Source of the DNA: Bacteroidia bacterium
GTDB taxonomy: Bacteria; Bacteroidota; Bacteroidia; JABEUT01
DNA length: 10,313 bases
Reading direction: 5' to 3'
Assembly (NCBI GenBank): GCA_013044305.1
Contig: JABEUT010000063.1
Coordinates: forward strand, 1 to 10,313
The position numbers and the translations under genes were made by a program. Of this stretch, positions 6,592-10,313 are shown piece after piece. Within the stretch, counting starts at the first letter, position 1. Every line of letters begins with the position of its first letter. The notes below the pieces were generated by a model. It was not told the origin of the DNA and did not search any database. It worked only from the letters and a program-made list of their open reading frames with translations.

Positions 6592-7491
6592 ATGAAATCC
6601 TTGAAAACGATGGCAAGCGCTGTTTGCCTTCAAATAACCAAAAGATTCAGAGTCCTTTTAATATTGTTTGTTATTACTACCCTTGCCGGATGCGGAGTTA
6701 TTTACCCGGGCGAAGTAGGATTAAAACAGAAATTAGGAAAGATTAAACCTACGCCGCTTGCTCCGGGGTGGCATCTTCATAATTTCTTTATTTCGCGCAT
6801 AATAACTTTTAATACCCGTGTACAGGCCTTCTCGCTGCATGGCGAAATGCCCTCGAAAGAAGGCCTTGAAATAAATACGGATATTACCATGCTTTACCAC
6901 CTTACACCTGATTCGGTAATGTCGGTATTTGCCAAATTCGGGACTGACTATCAGAACAGGATTATAAAGGATATATTCGCTTCGGCTGCACGCGAGTGCA
7001 CCATAAAGTACTATGCCAAAGACTTGAATACGCAGAGGACAGAGGTAGCGGAGGATATTAAAATTGCGATGAATACATATCTGAAGATATATGGTTTTGT
7101 AATTGATCAGGTATTCATTAAAGACCTCGACCTGCCGCAGGATGTTGTTAATCCCATCAAGAATAAGGTCCTGGCGGAGCAAAAGATTAAACAGCAGGAA
7201 GTAGATAACCAGCTCCGCGTGCAAAAGCAGAACTACGACATAGAATTTCAGAAAAAGCAGGCGGAGTTTGATATTGAGCAGCAAAAAAGAGAAGCGGCCC
7301 GGGAACTGATTGCAGCCGAAGCAACTAAAAAGTCGCAACAGATCATTGATTCGAGCCTTACCCAGAAAATTCTACAATACAAGAGCCTCGATGTAACCAA
7401 GCAGCTGATAAAGTCGGGCAAGGTGAAAATGATTATAACCGACGGCAAAAGCCCCTTGTGGCTGAACAGCTCTCTTACAAGCAACCAATAA
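6592..7491 (+). CDS. SPFH/Band 7 (prohibitin-like) domain lipoprotein
   Basis: The protein has 299 residues from the chosen ATG. A hydrophobic stretch (RVLLILFVITTLAGC) ends in a lipobox, LAGC, with the cysteine at about residue 34, so it is probably lipid-anchored after signal peptidase II cleavage. VIYPGEVGLKQKLGK follows, the opening of the SPFH domain (about 35-185). After that comes a long Gln/Lys/Glu-rich coiled coil (about 187-250) and a short tail containing KVKMIITDG. Prohibitin-family proteins form ring or cage oligomers that organise membranes and guard proteases. A lipoprotein version with a PGEVG start is common in Bacteroidota. In-frame ATGs at 6547 (15 residues longer) and 6610 are alternatives. 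The 6547 start would put the lipobox cysteine at residue 49, which is long for a lipoprotein signal. A strong terminator follows. Confidence 0.9.
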   Translation: MKSLKTMASAVCLQITKRFRVLLILFVITTLAGCGVIYPGEVGLKQKLGKIKPTPLAPGWHLHNFFISRIITFNTRVQAFSLHGEMPSKEGLEINTDITMLYHLTPDSVMSVFAKFGTDYQNRIIKDIFASAARECTIKYYAKDLNTQRTEVAEDIKIAMNTYLKIYGFVIDQVFIKDLDLPQDVVNPIKNKVLAEQKIKQQEVDNQLRVQKQNYDIEFQKKQAEFDIEQQKREAARELIAAEATKKSQQIIDSSLTQKILQYKSLDVTKQLIKSGKVKMIITDGKSPLWLNSSLTSNQ

Positions 7492-7504
7492 ATTAAGCCT
7501 ATAT

Positions 7505-7537
7505 GGAGGGGCAGTCAGCCGGCTGCCCCTTCTTTTT
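7505..7537 (+). terminator. Rho-independent terminator after the SPFH gene
   Basis: AGGGGCAG (7507-7514) pairs perfectly with CTGCCCCT (7523-7530) around an 8-nt loop. The stem extends outward by G-T and G-C at 7506/7531 and 7505/7532. A run of five T (7533-7537) follows directly. It lies 13 bp past the SPFH stop codon and should separate that gene from the next. Confidence 0.9.
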
Positions 7538-7542
7538 ACAGG

Positions 7543-7550
7543 TATATTTG
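7543..7550 (+). promoter_or_regulatory. Candidate Bacteroidota -7 box (TATATTTG)
   Basis: An exact TAnnTTTG match sits just after the terminator and about 30 bp before the ATG at 7580. It would give a start site near 7556 and a leader of about 24 nt. The -33 region overlaps the terminator stem and has no clear TTG. Confidence 0.45.
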
Positions 7551-7579
7551 AATTTCCGTTTGATTAATAAACGCTAATC

Positions 7580-8620
7580 ATGAGGACTGTAATTTATTAC
7601 CAGCTTTTAATGTTGTTCCTTGCAAATACGATTAAGGCGCAGGACACCATTATACAAACCAATGGCGGCCGTATCATAGCCAAAGTCTTAGAGGTAGGTA
7701 CAACAGTGATTAAATACAAGAAGTACCAGAATCTGGATACCAGCCCGATCTATGATATTGAGAAGTATAATGTGAAAACCATCAGGTATGCCGACGGTAC
7801 ACAGGATACTTTCAGCGGCACTGCCATACCACAAGTATACACTTTAAACTACCCTGCATACCCCTATAATTACTCCGGCGACATTAACAATTCATCCCTG
7901 AATGTAACCCGTGCCTATATTACCCTCGGGGCAATGATATCGCCCCTGAATATGTATCAGGGGGAGGCAGTGAACAATTACTGGCAAAACCTTTATGCTT
8001 CGGAAGGCGGCAAGGGTTATATGCAGCTGAATAACGGAAACGCCCTGCTCTACAGTTTTTTTATGGGAGCCACACTTGTTACCGGTAAGCAGAACAACTG
8101 GGGCTATGAATTTCAGTTTGAGATGACCAGATCAAATAACGGAATACACGATAGTGCCTCCTTTCCCGATGGCACCAACGGTAATTTCAATCTGTGGTAT
8201 ATGTCTCTGAATGATGTGCTGCAATATACCCGTGGCATAGATACCGGAAACAACCTGCAGATTGGGGCTGAAGCGGGCATAGATATTGGTTTAATTATGG
8301 GCGGTGAAAGGGATGATTTTTACTCCGGAGGCAGTTCCTATCCCGATTCAAGCCACAGCGCAGATTTTACGGGAGCCCATGTAGGCTTCCATCTTGCGGC
8401 GGTTGGTAAATATTATTTCGGGAAGTCAAAAGATTTTGGCCTTGAGCTAAGGGCAGGGTACCGGTTTTTGAAAGGATATAATCCAATATCAGACGGATTT
8501 CAGGGTGGAATAGGGATTCCTGTTAGCCTAAGCGGGCCCTTTGTAAGTATTGGTTTGGTGTTGCGCCTTAAAGCGCATTACTGCATCAATTGTGGTTTCG
8601 ACGACGATGATGACTGGTAA
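7580..8620 (+). CDS. Secreted protein, probable outer-membrane beta-barrel, family unknown
   Basis: The 346-residue protein starts with a Sec signal peptide (about residues 1-20) ending IKA before Gln21, a frequent Bacteroidota pattern. Residues 22-78 (DTIIQTNGG, then AKVLEVGTTVIKYKKY and a TIRYADGTQDTF segment) form a small beta-rich domain that I have seen in many Bacteroidota exported proteins. There it is often described only as a conserved N-terminal repeat with no known role. From about residue 105 on, alternating polar and aromatic beta strands with Gly/Asn/Asp turns suggest an outer-membrane barrel, and the last residue is Trp, which fits a BAM recognition end. The tail CINCGFDDDDDW contains a CxxC pair and five Asp before it. 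No enzyme motif is visible. It has its own promoter candidate and follows a terminator, so it is probably monocistronic. Confidence 0.8.
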   Translation: MRTVIYYQLLMLFLANTIKAQDTIIQTNGGRIIAKVLEVGTTVIKYKKYQNLDTSPIYDIEKYNVKTIRYADGTQDTFSGTAIPQVYTLNYPAYPYNYSGDINNSSLNVTRAYITLGAMISPLNMYQGEAVNNYWQNLYASEGGKGYMQLNNGNALLYSFFMGATLVTGKQNNWGYEFQFEMTRSNNGIHDSASFPDGTNGNFNLWYMSLNDVLQYTRGIDTGNNLQIGAEAGIDIGLIMGGERDDFYSGGSSYPDSSHSADFTGAHVGFHLAAVGKYYFGKSKDFGLELRAGYRFLKGYNPISDGFQGGIGIPVSLSGPFVSIGLVLRLKAHYCINCGFDDDDDW

Positions 8621-8671
8621 AGCAGTTTTTCAGTATTAGGTGGTAGCCAAGCAGGAGTACCCTTGTTCAAA

Positions 8672-10313
8672 TTACAGACTCTTCATGGCTTTCATCTTCT
8701 CCAATTTCTCGCCGGCATTTTTTCTTGCTATTGACAACAATTCGCCTGCATATTCCGGATTTTGCTTTTTTATGATGCTGAACCTGGTTTCGCTGCCCAT
8801 AAATTCTTCGAGAGGCAAGGTTGGCTCTTTGCTGTCGAGGGTGAATTTTTCACCTTTTGGCTTCAGGGGATTAAACCTGAACAGGGGCCAGTAGCCGCTT
8901 TTTACAGCCTTGTCCTGATGCTCGGCGCCCTTTGATATGTTCAGTCCATGTGCAATGCAGTGGCTATAGGCAATAACCAAAGAAGTGCCCGGGAATGCCT
9001 CTGCCTCCTGCAATGCGCGTACCGTATGAATATCGTTGGCGCCCATGGCCACCTGTGCAACATATACCGAACCGTAGGCAACAGCCTGCATGGCAAGGTC
9101 TTTTTTGGGTGTAGGCTTTCCGTTAACCGAAAATTTGGCGCTTGCGCCAAGGGGTGTCGATTTTGATTTCTGTCCTCCGGTATTGGAATACACTTCCGTA
9201 TCCAGTACCAATACGTTTACATCTCTGCCGCAGGAAAGGATGTGATCCAGGCCTCCGAAGCCTATGTCGTAAGCCCATCCGTCGCCGCCGATTATCCAAT
9301 GCGATTTTTTTACTAAATGCTCGGCTATGGATATTAAGCGCTTTGCCTGAACCGTATTCATCGTAGAAAGCCTTTTCATCAATTCCTGAACATTTGCCCT
9401 TTGTTTGTTTATGCCTGTTTCGCTGCTCTGGTCCGCATTCAATATCTCGTTTACAAGTGTTTCCCCTGCTGCATCCTTCATTTCTAACAGCAGCTGCGAA
9501 GCCATTTGTGCTTTTTTGTCATAGGCCAGTTTTATGCCCAGTCCAAATTCAGCATTGTCTTCAAAAAGTGAGTTTGCCCATACCGGACCATGGCCGGCGT
9601 CGTTTTTAGTCCAGGGAGTTGTAGGCAGGTTGCCACCGTAAATGGAAGAGCAGCCTGTGGCATTTGCAACCACCATCCTGTCGCCGTACAACTGTGTAAG
9701 CAATTTAATGTAGGGCGTTTCGCCGCAGCCGCTGCAAGCCCCCGAAAATTCAAATAAAGGCTGTAGGAATTGGGTGTTTTTTACCGTATTCCGGCTTATG
9801 CGGTTCCTGTCCATTTCGGGCAGAGAGAGGAAAAACTCCCAGTTTTTTCTTTCCGCTTCGCGCAGCGGGAGCTGTTCCGTCATGTTTATGGCTTTATAGC
9901 CTGCTGTAGTTTTGCTTTCCATGGGGCAAACCTCCACGCAAAGCTCGCAACCGGTGCAGTCTTCTACCGACACCTGCAGGGTATAAGATTCTTTTTCCTT
10001 GTTAAACTCTTTTCCTACCGGTTCCGTGCGCTTAAACCCGTCCGGGGCTTCTTTCAGAAGGTTATTGTCGTAAACTTTGCATCGTATGGCGGCATGGGGG
10101 CAAATGATGAAGCATTTGCCGCATTGCGAGCATAAGTCCTCGTCCCATACAGGAACCCTGTCAGCTATGTTGCGCTTTTCCCATTTTGCAGTGGAAGTAG
10201 GGTAGGTGCCGTCAACAGGAAAGGCGCTAACCGGCAATTCATCGCCCTGGTAGCTCAACATCTTGCCAAGTACATTTTTAACGAATTCCGGGGCCGCATC
10301 CGGCAGGGTTTTG
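8672..10313 (-). CDS. nifJ: Pyruvate:ferredoxin (flavodoxin) oxidoreductase, C-terminal half (5' end outside window)
   Basis: The frame runs open to the right edge and gives 546 residues, about half of a single-chain PFOR (usually near 1,170). The enzyme converts pyruvate and CoA to acetyl-CoA and CO2, reducing ferredoxin or flavodoxin, in the cytosol. Counting from the first complete codon, two ferredoxin-type 4Fe-4S motifs occur: CxxCxxCxxxC at 61-71 and again at 119-129. The catalytic cluster cysteines are Cys193 and Cys196 (CSGC), Cys221 (ATGCSS) and Cys452 (YSHC). The thiamine-diphosphate region shows GDGWAYDIGFGG at 343-354 and DTEVYSNTGGQ at 371-381. WANSLFEDNAEFG at 245-257 is also conserved. 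All expected residues are present, so this half looks functional. The gene converges with the outer-membrane protein gene across 51 bp. The family call is secure; the gene symbol is by homology, since PFOR genes carry several names. Confidence 0.95.
   Translation of the reverse strand, partial: KTLPDAAPEFVKNVLGKMLSYQGDELPVSAFPVDGTYPTSTAKWEKRNIADRVPVWDEDLCSQCGKCFIICPHAAIRCKVYDNNLLKEAPDGFKRTEPVGKEFNKEKESYTLQVSVEDCTGCELCVEVCPMESKTTAGYKAINMTEQLPLREAERKNWEFFLSLPEMDRNRISRNTVKNTQFLQPLFEFSGACSGCGETPYIKLLTQLYGDRMVVANATGCSSIYGGNLPTTPWTKNDAGHGPVWANSLFEDNAEFGLGIKLAYDKKAQMASQLLLEMKDAAGETLVNEILNADQSSETGINKQRANVQELMKRLSTMNTVQAKRLISIAEHLVKKSHWIIGGDGWAYDIGFGGLDHILSCGRDVNVLVLDTEVYSNTGGQKSKSTPLGASAKFSVNGKPTPKKDLAMQAVAYGSVYVAQVAMGANDIHTVRALQEAEAFPGTSLVIAYSHCIAHGLNISKGAEHQDKAVKSGYWPLFRFNPLKPKGEKFTLDSKEPTLPLEEFMGSETRFSIIKKQNPEYAGELLSIARKNAGEKLEKMKAMKSL

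Noticed and set aside
6733..7338. 201-residue open frame on the minus strand opposite the SPFH gene
   Set aside because: It lies wholly antisense to a well-supported conserved gene, has low-complexity Leu/Phe-rich content typical of shadow frames, and has no recognisable motif.
8621..8671. Bidirectional terminator between the outer-membrane protein and PFOR genes
   Set aside because: I found no stem longer than about 4 bp and no hairpin followed by a T run in this 51-bp gap.

Overview
The window looks like chromosomal DNA of a Bacteroidota member, possibly Chitinophagales or Sphingobacteriales-like. That is inferred from family resemblance (a sodium:solute symporter, a Gln-start secreted outer-membrane protein, an SPFH lipoprotein), from poor Shine-Dalgarno sequences, and from TAnnTTTG-type promoter boxes upstream of several genes. 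It reads as ordinary core and accessory metabolism. I saw no mobile element, CRISPR array, tRNA or rRNA.

Layout. Positions 1-261 hold the 3' end of a YggS/PLPBP-family pyridoxal-phosphate protein. Positions 335-1330 hold an NAD-dependent sugar epimerase/dehydratase interrupted by one in-frame TAA at 1070-1072. It is followed 18 bp later by a large GT-C type membrane glycosyltransferase (1349-3052), so the pair is probably a glycan-building unit. On the minus strand, converging on it with a 7-bp gap, is a three-gene unit read from 5930 to 3060: a small protein of unknown function, an SSS-family sodium:solute symporter that starts with GTG inside a TAGTG overlap, and a patatin-like phospholipase. 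Positions 5931-6079 form a divergent promoter region.

From 6080 onward the plus strand carries a small secreted protein of unknown function, an SPFH/prohibitin-family lipoprotein that ends in a clear rho-independent terminator (7505-7537), and a secreted protein predicted to form an outer-membrane beta-barrel (7580-8620). Converging on these from the right edge is the C-terminal half of a pyruvate:ferredoxin (flavodoxin) oxidoreductase, with both ferredoxin-type cluster motifs and the thiamine-diphosphate domain intact.

Functionally the window covers PLP homeostasis, surface glycan assembly, sodium-coupled uptake with lipid hydrolysis, envelope proteins, and pyruvate/acetyl-CoA interconversion. 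I did not find a convincing new multi-gene system. The points most worth a second look are the single nonsense codon in the epimerase, the coupled unknown/symporter/patatin operon, and the small secreted orphan at 6080-6481.
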